Shown here piece by piece: positions 45,029-58,224 of a stretch of DNA of 64,000 nt; positions within the stretch are counted from its first letter, which is position 1; every line of letters begins with the position of its first letter. The notes under the pieces were generated by a model. That model saw only the letters and a list, made by a program, of their open reading frames with translations. It made no database searches and was not told where the DNA came from. A program made the translations under genes and the position numbers. This DNA comes from Anoplolepis gracilipes. Lineage: Eukaryota > Arthropoda > Insecta > Hymenoptera > Formicidae. Location: positions 1,201,501 through 1,265,500 of the forward strand of contig NC_132983.1 of the NCBI RefSeq assembly GCF_047496725.1, given 5' to 3'.

Positions 45029-46780
45029 ATTTTTGCCGTTTCCTATTGCCTTACACACACACACAACGTGTTCACTTACTTTTCTAAACGTAAGTCCTTT
45101 ATCCGGGTCCCTTATCTCGTCGGTTACGCAAGTCAATGAAGGAGGAATTGTGATTTTTCGTAAGAAGAAAGAAAATATAATACAAATGATATATAAGCAA
45201 TACATTACCGTACATAATATATTAATACATCGTTTTAATATATTATGTAATTATATGTATATATGTAATATGTATAGATTATTTATTATTTAATATATTT
45301 TTATTAATAAAATAATATATTATTTCATTTTTCTCACTAACTTGAAATTATTCAAAATCTCGCCGATGCAAAATTGAATAAATAAAGAATGTGTTTTATG
45401 TATACTTAAAAGACATTGTATTTACATACAAACACAGACACAAAAGTACAATCGTGTACAACGACTGTGAAATAAAGCGAAAGTATTTGAACTAATTTGC
45501 ATAGAGAATAATCTCTTGTGGACAGACGCGAAAATAATTTTCACGAAAATTACTTCCACCCTCTTGCTCGCTAGACATTTTGCAATGTTCGTAGATGTTT
45601 ATCGTTTCGAAAGACGTTTCCGCGTAGCTAAGGGAAAAAACAAAAGAGGTTCCCCTTCTTTCCGGCCTCGTACTCGTTGCACGTATTTTCAGCGGAGAAT
45701 AATAAATCGGCGATATCGCAGCCGTTCGAAAACTCACGTAGCTACGTAATTTATGACCATTTTCCGCGACGCGCGTCCCTACCCCGGCCTCCGGGAGGGG
45801 TTCTCAATAAAAATCAGGACGGAAAAATATCTGCGTAAAGCATCGACCGGTCGCGCATCGAGATACTTGGGTAGGGGTACATCGTTTAGGAGAAATCTCC
45901 TAGTTTATTCGAGCATACCTGATTTAGAGGACTCGAATCTTATCGTACTATTTTATCCCGCTCCATCAGTATTATATTGTCCTATTTTATTTTGCTTTGT
46001 ATTATTACTTATTATAATCGTAAATTAATTCTTTACAGCGTATCAATGGCAAACGGAATAAACTGCTGATACAAACTAGTAATAAACTCGATATTTACCA
46101 CATTATAAGAGTCATCATTTCGATTTTCAACAGAATATATTCTAGAAATTATGGCGCTTATATTGTGCTTCGAAAACAAATGTTGAATAAACGATGATTT
46201 TTTAAATCGAAGATATTTTACATTTTCATAAACAGTGTCATAAACAGTGTCTTTTAAAGCATTTCATTTTTCTTGAGACGTGAAAAATACGTCTTTTAAT
46301 GTTATATGTATATGAAATAAATTTATAACAATACATATCGTTAAAGAAATATCTGAGTCTTTAAATTTATTTATTTTTTATAATAAAATTTTCAGATGCA
46401 TATGTTTCGTTAAAATAAATTGTTGCTGGATGACATCTGTATCTGTATAATAAAACGTCATAAACGTTCATCTCTGCTTTAGTTTCTGCTATGGAAGCAA
46501 TCTTTGACACTCAACGTCCATTTTATCTAATGCTAAATGTCCCCCGGAGAGTCATGTGGGATATCACGGATTTATAAAACTCCTCATATCATCCTCTTCG
46601 AATCTTTTCAAGTTTCTCGACAAGTTGTAGTAGACTCTTTGGAAAAGACTGTCATCCAGAGGAGCAAAATTCTCTCTCTTTCTCTCTGACGCTTTGCAAT
46701 CATCAAATTTACCGTTTCTCTGAAACATTGTCGCGGACGGAACGTATAAGTCTGCGGGATGGGAGAAGAAAAGAGAGACA
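45028..46780. other. Non-coding DNA
   Basis: AT-rich to 45480, mixed from 45490 to 45940, then AT-rich again. No gene supported. Confidence 0.4.
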
Positions 46781-46927
46781 GAAAATGTCAGAGATCGAGG
46801 GGACACGCGAATGGACACGGTAGCTCCGTATGGCGGGCGATGGAACAGAGAGACCGGTTGTTAAAAGAGAGGAGGCGAAGTGGAAGCGAGAAGAAAGCGA
46901 GCGGGAGGTAGAAGAAGGAAGGAGCGC

Positions 46928-46929
<2 letters not shown>

Positions 46930-46986
<57 letters not shown>
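46930..46986. repeat. (GA)n microsatellite
   Basis: About 57 bases of nearly pure GA. Confidence 0.95.
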
Positions 46987-46997
<11 letters not shown>

Positions 46998-47046
46998 AAA
47001 CAAGAGCGGTAAAAATGAATCGATAGGCGGAGTTTTTCATGACGCG

Positions 47047-47060
47047 CCGCTAGAGGCGCT
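47047..47060. promoter_or_regulatory. CTCF-like insulator motif
   Basis: CCGCTAGAGGCGCT differs from the CTCF core (CCGCTAGAGGGCGCT type) by one missing G. A candidate insulator site only. Confidence 0.25.
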
Positions 47061-47710
47061 CCAGGTGGGGGAGCGCAATAGGCGGAGTCAGGCTGATTTA
47101 GGGCCGCCATTTTGTGACAATGGACGAGAGGGGGTATGCCTATCTGATTGGCTGATCTACGGACTTCTCTCGTCCTGGACAAGCTTCTACAGATTGTTCG
47201 GTTGTACACACCGCCGGGTACTCCAGCCACCCGGCAACCCGGCAACGCCGCCACCCCACGCTGCCCCCCCTCCACCGCCGACGACGTTGCTCCCCCCCCC
47301 TGCTACCCTTCTCGTCGCCGACGCTGCTGTATCATCGCGCACGTATACACTCGCGTATGTAGGTGCAGCGAGCACGAATAGCATAGGGGAATCCTCGCGA
47401 AAAATTGCGAGCGTTTCGTACACGACGTTTCGTGCGCGCGCGCGCGCGCGCTTTTATCTGCCATCGCAAAATGTTGATTGCGATATTTCGCTTCCGCTTA
47501 ATCGAAGGCGCTTCTCCCCCTCGGACGAACGTCGTCCGAGACGATATCGCGCGATCTCCTTTAATATTTTTAATTCGGCAAAAAATATATACTTAGAAGG
47601 CTTTCGATTATGCAACGGATTATCCTCCCACCTCTCGATGGTAGATTGATTAGATCCCTCCTGTTTAGCGTAACACAATCGCTGAGGATCTAACGGGGGA
47701 AGAGGGAGGG

Positions 47711-48840
47711 GGGGACTCTTGCCTCACGATTGCACGATTGTTTCGAAAAGTCGATTGCAACGCATTTCCTGGAACCGTTACAACTTGAGTCGTCATTGCT
47801 CGAGGAAACTGATTGGATTCGGGGAATCATATTTTCACTCTGAATCCAAATTTGTCTCATATATTACATTTTTATCAATCTTGAATAATTTTGGCAAAAA
47901 TATTTTATATTTTACTTGAATTGTATTTAAAAAAATAAACAAGTTCTTTATATTATCCATTTATTCTTCACGAGCTTAATCGATGAAAGGATCAGGAATT
48001 AATATTTATCTGTTGCGACCAGACTTTATCTCGAGTCATCCAATCTAGACTTTTCGACAACGCAGCGATTGAGAAAGTGCCTGAGAATTCTCAAACGACG
48101 TGTATTATAATTATCGTACCTGTGACGTATCATGACGAAAGAACTCGAAACTGTATATAAACACACGCCTTACCGTATTCCGTAGATGCGACGTAAACGA
48201 CAAGATTGGTGTCATCCGGCCCGCAATTAGCGTGTAGTAGAAGCCAGAAGCGCGAGCCAGAAAGTCTCGCGGTGCTATCGGATCGCACGACCTGGGGCAA
48301 CCTGTAACACGGTAGATTATCGTCGCTGCCGTCGCGCTGATCTCGCTCGGATTTCAGAGGGCTTCGAATTTCGGAGGGCGTGTGTGTATCTTAATCGCGG
48401 TATCTCATCTAGATATATCGTGCGCGCGCGCGCGCCGGCATCAAGATCGAAATATATAATATACACATGCGAGACATGTACATATGTGTCATATACGTAT
48501 ACATCAGCGAAGAAATTATATTCTCATATCTGAAGAATTTTCACTTATCTTGATATCTCTTTAAAATAAGCGTTAAAAAGATTCTCTTAATTTAGGAAAG
48601 AAATCCTCTAGAGTATAGAATAGTCTCAAATATTCTTAGGTAAGAATACATATAAACTGAATGAAATATTTTCTTACTATTGTATATTATTTAATATTTT
48701 ATTAATCTCAATAATGATAAAAAACACTTGCTATTTATTAAAACTTTGACCAAGTTAAATATACAGTTTTTAATGTATAAATAAAAGATATTAATATACG
48801 TAAAGAAGAAAACATCGTTAATTTATTAGGAATATCTATT
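47711..48840. other. Non-coding DNA with a TATA-like element
   Basis: AT-rich ends around a mixed block at 48040-48450. TATATAAA lies at 48154-48161 with CpG-containing sequence downstream, which could be a core promoter. A (GC)n run lies near 48423-48435. No coding exon is seen. Confidence 0.35.
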
Positions 48841-49510
48841 AAGAGAACTTACAAGTACACATTTCGAAAATACAATTTTTTCGATGTATGTACATGTGCA
48901 TTTGACATATCTAACACACGATCTTTGCGCGCGGACACGTGGCTTGAGCAGGCGCGCGCGCTTGGACTCCCGTTTTTCCCGATCCGATCTAAATTCGGTC
49001 GATCGCGCGTGATAGGCACGTCTCTTTTTCGTCGGGAACCCACCGGCCCTCGCGTCTCGATCCGACGGAATTATTCAACACCTCGTCCTCGGGCTCGTGC
49101 TGCGATCTAGATAACCACGATCTCCTTTTCCGTCGAGAAGTGCGTAAACGAGCCGCACTCGCAATATGTAATGCAATGTGTAATTTGATCCCTCACGGGA
49201 GCGAGTCATTACTTCAGAGAAATATTATTCGAAACACGTTCGCAGATTTGTGACATTAAGAGAAATAATATAAAGAGAGGAAGAGAATGTCTTATATGTT
49301 TCTCTCTTATTCGATTGAATAATTTGATGTTAATTTTTATTTAGCAGAAATATAACTTTATAATTTGAGTTGTATAAAAAGAGCAAACAATTATATATAT
49401 TTATACTATAAAGAAGAGAAGAAACATCTAAAAATATTTATATAAAATCCTCGTGTACAAAATTGTGTCTCGTATCGAGAGAATGATATGACAATTTGGA
49501 AGGTTTTGCA

Positions 49511-49558
<48 letters not shown>

Positions 49559-50395
49559 TATTAAAAATTATCCGTGATAATTTCATTGGTCGTTGCGCTA
49601 TACGATGATACGTTAGATTTTCGATTGGCCGGAGCTTTGATAAATTGCCGACATAAATAGCAACGCTCGCGTTGTAGCTCACGCTGCAATATATTCAAAG
49701 TAGGCTATAGAAATGTATCGTGCGTGTGCGTCCTGATGGAACGATTTGGCACCGTTGAGCCGCGGTATCTGCCAATCGGTGAGGACTGCATTAAATCCGC
49801 CTGGGAACATTGAATTTTCCGCTCGCGCACGGCGCGGCGTCCCGTTGCGGGGCGTTCGCGTTTCGATATCACAGTACAATTGCCGGATCGTCCGCTTTCA
49901 GTTTCTCAAGAAGAGATGCAATCGCATTTTCTTTAAAATGCACTTACATTTATAAATAATACTATTTTTATAAATCGACTAGTAGTAGCCGATACGATTT
50001 GTGTGCTCGTACACACACGTTTCTCCTCGGGGGCAGACACGCTCGAAAAGCATACACGCGTCGTAGAACCGATAGTCTTACCTCTCGGTAAACCGGTACG
50101 GACAAGATAAACGACCGAACACGGACCCGATGCTCGAAAGGAATTACGTCTAAGCTAAACGGGTGCCGCCTTCTCATGAATATTCAGTCGGCCAATAGAA
50201 ACCCGTTTTCACGACGTTCTAAAAATTTCAATTCAACTTCATCAATCGTCATCCTCGGGACACGCTCGTTCTCGGTAGACCGCGTGCAATCTAATATAAT
50301 AGATTCGTCACCGCTATTACGCTACGCTGCTAAATTTTACGAAATCCTACCGTCATATTCTCTTGCTTTTTCTCGTCATTGGCGTTGACAGCAGC
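48841..50395. other. Non-coding DNA alternating GC-enriched and AT-rich
   Basis: 48900-49130 and 49560-50170 are GC-enriched with no recognised coding exon; a GA tract separates them. Confidence 0.35.
49514..49555. repeat. (GA)n microsatellite
   Basis: About 42 bases of pure GA. Confidence 0.95.
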
Positions 50396-50961
50396 GGCAA
50401 TAACATCGTCGACGGAGGAACGATTCGGCCGCAGGGCAACGGTGTACGCACCGATCGAGCGGGAAGGGGGAACGCGCGCTCCTCGCGTCGATGACGGTGG
50501 TGGGAAGAGAAGACTGTAACGCCCGCTGGTAGGTTGGGCCGCTGCCAGGGGGCGTCGCCGTTGCCGGCCGAACGGCGGCGAACGGCGCCGAGCGGCGGCG
50601 GAGACGGCCGAGCGCGCGTGAACGTGGGGGCTCGTGCGGCGCGGTGTTTTCATGCGCTTAGTTTCGCGCCGGGTGCCACGACAGTCGCATTGACTCGGGT
50701 TCGCGCGCGTGCGTGCGTGAGTTTTTTGGAAAAAAAAAGGAAAGAGAGAGAGAGAGGACGCAAGGAAAAAAAGAAGAAGCCACGTTTGTTCTCGAGGAGT
50801 GCGACACGAGGGAGAAAAAAAAAAAAAGCGGACGTATATCGTTTCATGGCGGGAGACGGAGCGACGGATGCAACCAGTTCGCGCGCAAAGTTGCACTTTG
50901 CAAAGTGAGAAACGTCAAGGGATCTTCTTCTCTTCCTCGACACACGCGGACGGAACGAGAG

Positions 50962-51002
<41 letters not shown>

Positions 51003-51221
51003 AAGAAGCAGGAAATCGAGAGTCGCCCTTCCTTTCTGGGCTGAAACTCCACGAACAACAATGTGCTGTGTGTGTGATGTACGGTGCAGTGTGTTGGTGC
51101 TAACTTAGTGATAACAACGATAGATATATTTATATCCCCTCCTCCGTCGCATCCGGTATATATACGTACAAACTAGTCGCCGTATTATCTCGCCCGCCGG
51201 GATTGCCGCCGGTAATATAAG
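50396..51221 (+). promoter_or_regulatory. CpG island with putative non-coding first exon of the downstream gene
   Basis: The most CpG-dense block of the right half, with many CGGCGG and GCGCGC words at 50500-50720. It ends in a donor AAG|GTAAGG at 51221/51222; an alternative GTGAGT donor lies near 50717. The next convincing acceptor on this strand is TTTTGCAG at 57734, followed by an exon with a start codon. The most economical model is leader exon, 6.5 kb intron, then first coding exon. The transcription start is not located. Confidence 0.4.
50964..50999. repeat. (GA)n microsatellite
   Basis: About 36 bases of pure GA, within the putative leader exon. Confidence 0.95.
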
Positions 51222-54200
51222 GTAAGGATAGACAAAATCCACACTTACACGTCCCTTCGTAATTATTGCAAAAGAGGGGGAGGGGGGCAGTTGTGCTGTT
51301 TTTCTCTTTGTCGAATCCATCTCCGTTTTTCCGGCGCCAAAATTGCTTTTTCGCTAACGGGAAAGTATCAAAAACCGTCGTCTTTATCACGATCGGCATC
51401 TAAATCAGATGTATATGTCAAATTAAAAAGCATCTTAGAAATTACATAGTAATTAAATGAAATATCAGGAGAAGGCAATCGATTAGCGACACTAATGCCG
51501 CTCTTCCGTGTCGAGTCTCCTTTATCGAATTATTTAAATAGGTTTTCATTAACAATGGTGATTAGAGATTAGAATCAAGATGACATTAATGACTCTTGAT
51601 GCGTTACGTTTCTATCGATATTTATCGTTAATGCTAATTAATCGTTCTTTCGTTTTCTATCCTCACATTTATTTATTCTCGAATTTTACACTATCGATGA
51701 TAACAATAACTGTCAAGTCTTGACGTAACAAAAATAGCCCCATAGATCGCATATACACTTGCTGGACGTTTTTCTGATTATAACAACTGGAGAGAAATCG
51801 GTTCACAATTGTAGTTGGTTTTTTCATTATTTAATTTATCTTCCCACAAATGTTCAATGTTCCAACTGATCGAGTTACAGTGTTTTTTTTCTCGGCCTAA
51901 ATATTTTTCACCATTATTATACAATCTCTCGTTTCACGAGACTACGGGAGGCCGAATTGAGGCTGCGTTTTGAACTGGAATATAACTAAGTGGAATTCCA
52001 ACCGTCAGGTAAACCGGTCAGCAGACTAGAATAATGCGAAAGTCGTCTGCAAACGACCTTTTTTTCTACGCCGTCTCTCTCGGAAGAGATAAACCAACCT
52101 ATAACGCAATGCGACATTTTACGTTCGTTAAAAATTCGTTCCACGACGATTTTTCTCTCCGACGATTCTTCTCAATTTTTTTCTCAAGAGTTCACACTCG
52201 CATTATTTTTACGATGGAAGCTGCTCTCCTGTCGAGATAACTCTCGTGTACACCTGATGATTGAGGGCCTGGAATTTTATATTCTCCTTCTTAAAATTAA
52301 CATTGTATATACAGAAGTTTCTTTCCACGACGACTTCCAATTTCGCTCTGTCGTGTAAAATTGATTACACCCTGTTGTAATATTCAGTGCAGTTTATTAT
52401 ACACCTGTTTAATGTATGTATTTATGACAGGAGGATAACTTATGGTACGATCGGTTCACTTTCGACGTCATCGTCGAAATTTTCTTGATCCAATGTTTGC
52501 TTCGTCAAACTCTCTCGCATCTGTTGCTTGTAGGAATCTTAGCTTCTTTGCAAAAATTTTGATTAATCGGTGCTGGACACGCGAAAATAATGTAATATAA
52601 TGCGATATTTGACGCAAAACACAAGATTGCGCTGTTTTTCTCTCTCAGTTATATTTAACTTCTAATTAAAAACAATTTCTATTTATCATCAAAGATTTTA
52701 GTGCCTATGTTCCTTGTCGCACGTCTCAGACAGTCAATATTTGAAGTTTCTTGAGAAATATATTGGTAAATACAAGATAAAAGTAGACGCGACAAGTGAA
52801 GTGTTCTATGAGAATAATAAATATTACCGATGAGAATAATAAAATATTAATCCTTAGTTGTCGATAACTTAATCATTTTGCGTTCGTGCAGTTTCATGTA
52901 TTCATCCCCAGACATGAAAAAGAAGTGACAATATGTCAGTATAATTACCATCATCGAGAGCGAAAAGATACCCGTGATATGATGATGGTATTCATGCCGA
53001 TCCTCTTCACTCGAAAATTTTATTCCTATTTTCATCCTCGAAATTTTCGTGTTTATGGATTTTATAGGATTATAAGAAGTTGAATTTACATGGGATTTGA
53101 GCTCCTTAAATAAATGATACGCGAACGGTTTCATATAAATTATATATTACATATCTTGTAAATCATATAATCAATATTATAATGATTAGATTAAGTGGTA
53201 AATTATATGTTACAATTATTGTAGATTAAATAGTTAAAAAGGAATAAGTACTCTGACTGTGTTTAAAGTATTAAGAGTCGGATCGAAAGGCAGAAAAATT
53301 TCTCAGCCGTTGAAAAAAAATCCACCTTCGACCTCGAGCGTCGACTGTCGAGCTTCGAAAAACACATTTCTTTTTTTTCTTCCAACTAAAGGGGAATATC
53401 GCGTTACCGTCTGTTCGGCGGCTCTCGATTGTTTCATTCTCTCGATCCGTCGGTTCCGCGAGCCGACCGACGCGAGATTCGCTCTTTCCGAGCTCGCGCT
53501 CGAAACAGCTGATGTCAAAGCGACGCCGATGACGTTTCTCGCTGGTCGTGACAGTTCGTGCCACGGGCCGATGACTTCATTCTTCACCCTCCGACGCGTC
53601 CGTTTTGGGTTTCTATTGCCGTTTTTGCGGTGAAGTCGATTCGTATAGACGGAGCCTTGGAAACGTCGGCGCGGACAAAGTGTCTCGATGAAACGCATCG
53701 AGAATCGTGAAACACGATGTTTAACGTCGCTCGAGGATGTTCAGTTATTGTGTTGGAAAGTCGTTCGAATTTTTGAGCGGTGAATGTTTATGCTTTTCTG
53801 AAATCTGATGCATTCCAATCGATCAGTCTGAAGACAAGGATTTATCCATTGATAATTATTATTTAATTGCATATAATACTTTGTGAGACTGATATAACTA
53901 GTCGGTGCACGCGTTGAAAGTAGATAGTAATAAAATGCGATGTAAATATTCAAATGTGGAATACTCGCCCTTGTACTTTCAAGTTACAAGGCCAGATCTG
54001 ATCTGGTTCAACTAGTTGTTGTAATCCTAGGACGTTGGAACGTGCCTCAACGTGATCAAATAGAGAGACACTATCCTCTATTCTACTTCAATTCGAATGA
54101 CATATATAGATGAAATAGAATTTCGTTATTGTCGTCCGAATCAAGTTCTCGTCCGTTTCTTCTCGTAATTTCGATGTCGCGTATTATCCGTATTATGTTT

Positions 54201-54529
54201 TGAGATGTATATAGATGTTGGTTCGACGCTGCCGCGGGCGCTTTTAAGAAGATTAACAAATTTTGATAAGATTAGCCGGACGATACGTGATCGGGGAACG
54301 TGTGCCGATGGAGTTTCGTCGACAGTGGACACAGTGATGTAACACGGAGTCTAGAGATAAGATTCGACGCCTTAATACAATTAACGTTTCTTGAGATCAG
54401 ACAAATTACAATCGAATTCGAAAAAAGAAAATCACGAGAATGTGAAAAATCACATTGGTTCGATATCCAATGTGTGATTAATATGACGAAAAAGACTATT
54501 CTATTGTTTTGAGAATATCTTTATTCCTT

Positions 54530-54720
54530 TTACATAAATAAATTGCTTGTTCAAAGACATTTAATATAGTTTTCCATCAAGAGAAGTATATTCTTATTAT
54601 TCAAGAATAATTTTCACGAATAGGAAGCAAAATTTTGGATGGACTATTCAAACCAGAGAAAATGATTATAATATTACACTCTTGAGGTGATTATTATAAT
54701 AAAATTAATTCTTGAAATTT
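54530..54720 (+). repeat. Dispersed AT-rich repeat, partner of 63830-64000
   Basis: Shares CAAAGACATTTAATATA or CAAGACATTTAATATA, TATATTCTTATTAT.CAAGA, ATAATTTTCA.GAATAG and ATATTACACTCTTGAGGTGA (ATATTATATTCTTGAGATGA in the partner) with the end of the window, in the same order. Confidence 0.7.
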
Positions 54721-55428
54721 GATATTATCAAATTTTTCTAAGAAAATTATACGTTGGTGTTTATATGAAACAATGATCGCGTTAATTGAAGTATATTTTT
54801 TGTGTAGGATTTTGAAAAAAAAAAAAAAAAAAAAAAAAAAATGAGCGAGTTTTGCCTGTATTAATCTTGCGCGAGATTTATAATTATCATCGAGATATGA
54901 TGAGGAAAGTCCAGGCGAAAACTCGTTATGTCAAAGTACCGGTGAGATCATCTTTATCGCAGTAAACAAATATAGTACATATATACTTATCAACTGTAGT
55001 GGTTATTTCTTTGGCGGTTCAACGGACGCGTTCTAATTTCCTCAAACCTGTTCTTGTCACGGTCGCTGTACATAATACTCCTGATATATGACGATAAGCC
55101 TATAACTCTAGGAAGCACGATCGCTTATCGCGATTTGCGCTATACCAAATTCCCCAGAGTTTTATGTTTTTATTTTTTTTATTATTTTTTTTTTTTTTTT
55201 TGACAGGTCGTCCTTTTCTCATTGAATGTCGCAATGTTTCGCTCTCGGTTAAAGTCTACGATTTATTTTCGTGGTAGGCCGCTATCTAGCCCAGGGTTAA
55301 TCGTTATCACGATTATCAGATCGATGAAATCAGACTCGCACGATCTGTGCGAGTGATCCGTCGAAAGTGCATATCGGTCAAGCGTTTGATTTCGATTATC
55401 TCGAGGGGAGGGAAGGAGAGGAGAAAAT

Positions 55429-55431
<3 letters not shown>

Positions 55432-55459
<28 letters not shown>
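55432..55459. repeat. (TG)n microsatellite
   Basis: About 28 bases of TG, the only sizeable TG tract in a window dominated by GA/CT. Confidence 0.95.
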
Positions 55460-55462
<3 letters not shown>

Positions 55463-57734
55463 ATTTCTTAGATTAGGACATTTTCTTTGTGCTCTATTTT
55501 CTTTCCACAGTGATATGAGATTATGAAATTTCAAGCGTTAGAAGTTGACAGAAAAATTCTACCTGTCACAGAAGAAAGAGTGAGAAATCGACGAGAAACA
55601 AAGTGTTGGTTTTTCTCCCCTTTTTTCCCGACGATACGAGTATTAGTGAATATTTAAAAAACTGCGAGAATATATATCTTCCCGGTAGTAAATATTTCGA
55701 GCATATTAATGGTTCACAAACGACCGCTATATGGACGCGATAAAGTGAATGTATGTGCGTGCGCGGTTCGCGTGATTTATATTGCCGAAAAAAAAAAAAA
55801 ACAAAAAAAATATTATTCCGATCGTGAGATATCTCTCTGTGAAAAGTAATCGCGAGCTCGTCTTGCGATTGTGTCGAGCGATACGGTTTGATTGATCTGT
55901 CCAAATTTAGTTATATCTATGATCGATCGTTTCGATGTTTTGGGCGATAACCGCCCAAGTTGGGCGACACAATCTGCGATGTCAATATCTTTCGATGGGT
56001 TTAATTAATGAACTATTTGATGGGCTTAATTAATGAACTATATTATGTATATTACTCTGATTAAATTTATACAATTTGTAAGAAATACCCGAATATTCAA
56101 ATACTTCCAACAGGAGATTGCTCGATATTAAATTTACATGTTATAATTAATCTCTTGACTCTAATACTGTATACGTATCGCCTCTCTGACGTAAGTTAAT
56201 AATATATTTGCGTAAGAACTTATCGTATAATACATTAATAACGACAGGAAAATCTCGATAGCTCGGTAATCAAAATTAATCGGATATGCGTGTCACATTT
56301 CGCGTACGGTATCAATCTTATCGATGTATGCTTTTTCGTGTGTATCTTATCGCGCATTGTTTTCGAGTGCTTTATTTGCTCTGCTAATGCCAACTAATTT
56401 TTGCGTTAGCACAAAATGAGGAAAAGAAAGAGAGCAAAAAAAAATAGAGGAAAGATGTATAATAGATATTCTTGAATTTATGCGCGAAAAAAAACGATTA
56501 TTTATTTAAAACGGAAAAGTAAAAGATTTATCATTACTTTTCCGATTAAAAATGAAACCCGTTGACCGGTTCCTCGAGAAAAGATATTTTTTCCACGCGA
56601 TAACGAAAATGATTATCTAATATTTCCAAAAATTTGCCGTCTCTTGATAAGACTTCTCTCTCTTTCTCTCTCTTTTGTGTCTCTTTTCTTCTCGCGCCCC
56701 TCTATTTGGGATTGGTGGACCTGTCCCGGGGTTACGTCATCGATGACCTTGATCGCCCACATAAACTGATTGATAAATCATTTCGAGCACTTGATCGTCG
56801 ATCGAGCGATACTCAGTATGTTCGCATTGAAGCGCTGATCAGGACCTAATTACCTTAGATCTCGTTGATCGATTATCGAAATTTCCACGCGCGTAAGTCT
56901 CTCATTCCGGTAAGTCTGCTGTTTTTGTATCTCTTCCTCGGTTTTATCGGATCTCGAGAGTGTTGCGTTTTGAATCGGAAAAGCCGAAATGGAGTTATGC
57001 AGCTTTAATATGCTTGATTAGATACCTGGTAACCGTAAATTGAATTTAAAAGGCAAGAAATTAATTCTTGCTTTCACGTCAGGTATTCTGAATCTTTCAA
57101 CTTATTTTTCAACTGGACGAGATGACGTTTGGTCGCTTTTCTTTTCATTTTTTCGAGTTCAAAGCAGAACGCCGCATCCTGCTTTTTTCAGCGACGAGAA
57201 AATCATTGTTCGTGTCTTTAACACAGTATTAATTTATAATACCTGTCTGCTATTTTTTTTTTTTTTTTTTTTTTTTATGCGAGACGAAAAAAGCAAAACG
57301 CGTGATTTGATCGAAGTGACACGTGTGGAGATACAGCCGGCCAATTGTTGTACTTTCCCATTAATTAACACAGCAAAGACTTTATTAAAGTGACTCGATC
57401 TATTCCCTTCCATCTCTCGCGAGTAATATCATTAAAACGCGACACTCGTATAAAATCACAAAATTATTCGTCGCCTATAAAATCGCGGGCAGAGGAATTT
57501 TCGCATTCGTCTAAAATGCGTCAATTAACTTTTTCATCTGCATATATTTATTCGATGGTCTAAATTAATTGATCAAGCACACTCCTCCGATCAATAAAAT
57601 CATGACTTCTTGAAGCCCCAAGTAATTTTTAAAATATATGCTTTTTACAAACTTCACTAATCATCTTGCGATCTTATTATTCTCAAGCAAAGAGACAAAG
57701 GTTCGATCTAACTCGTGCTATTCGTATTTTGCAG

Positions 57735-58040
57735 GGCGAAGAGGGGTAGAAGAGAATTCCTTGGGTGATCTCTCCTCAGCAAATCAGAGCAGGATTACCT
57801 ATGATCCCGTTGGGTGTCGCGAGGACGACGGAAAAGGCAGAGAGGCGCTTTTGGCAGCGTTCCTAATCTTCTCCTGCCTAGTCTGCCTCCTCCCGTTCTC
57901 TTCTCTCTTTCTCTCTCTCTTCATTCCGCTTTCCACCCCCCTCTTCTTCCATCTCCTTCCTCTCCGCCTGCTGGCGTACCTCGTCGGCGAGCGGTGGCGA
58001 AACCTCGCGCGTCGAGAAACCTCACGTCGAATCACACACT
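57735..58040 (+). other. 5' UTR segment of the right-hand gene, with one uORF
   Basis: Starts after the acceptor TATTTTGCAG at 57734. The only upstream ATG (57801) opens a 21-codon uORF ending with TAA at 57866, in frame with but separate from the main start. The rest is pyrimidine-rich. The uORF could lower translation of the main frame. Confidence 0.5.
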
Positions 58041-58224
58041 ATGGACATGAGCAGCGAGTCGAGCACCGCTAGATGGTACGAGCCACCCAGGTCGTCGCTG
58101 GAGCCGCCTTCGGGGGGCGCCGGGGTGGCCGGGGTGGTCGGCAACCCCGGCGACTACAGGGGTTACTACCCCCACGCCGGACCGACAGCGCATCACCCGG
58201 CGGCCGCGGCCCACTACGCCCACA
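58041..58224 (+). CDS. First coding exon of a probable developmental transcription factor (partial)
   Basis: ATG at 58041 opens 61 full codons plus one base and ends at CACA|GTAAGT (58224/58225), so the exon is phase 1 and the protein continues beyond the window. The N-terminus reads MDMSSESSTARWYEPPRSSL, then a Gly/Val-rich stretch, then Tyr-, His- and Ala-rich sequence (RGYYPHAGPTAHHPAAAAHY). Homopolymeric Ala/His/Gly stretches, a short conserved-looking N-terminal motif and a long upstream intron are typical of insect developmental transcription factors. The MD...RW start recalls the N-terminus of GATA1/2/3 factors (grain in flies). That is a guess from memory of family style, with no DNA-binding domain in view. 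No symbol is assigned. Confidence 0.6.

Larger units (their letters stand above)
46781..47710. promoter_or_regulatory. CpG-rich promoter-like island
   Basis: A GC-rich block with a long GA tract, a CTCF-like motif (47047-47060), a CCGCCATTTTG word near 47104 (YY1/Pho-like), an ATTGGCTGAT CCAAT-box-like word near 47148, and a (GC)n run near 47433. The combination is typical of a TATA-less promoter. No coding exon is recognised, and direction is uncertain. Confidence 0.4.
51222..57734 (+). other. Putative 5' UTR intron of the right-hand gene
   Basis: No gene is seen. It contains a poly-A run (54815-54841), a (TG)n run (55432-55459), a poly-T (57253-57276), a repeat copy at 54530-54720, and mixed-composition blocks at 53260-53760 and 54900-55370 that could be enhancers. 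The limits depend on the splice sites proposed for the flanking exons. Confidence 0.35.

Noticed and set aside
46709..47649. Open frames of 188-194 codons around the CpG island
   Set aside because: The minus-strand one is built on the GA tract and the plus-strand one on Pro/Ala-rich GC sequence. They overlap on opposite strands and resemble no protein.
50330..51108. Frames up to 188 codons in the CpG island before the transcription-factor gene
   Set aside because: GC-rich composition and a GA tract create them on both strands. The island is better explained as promoter plus leader exon.
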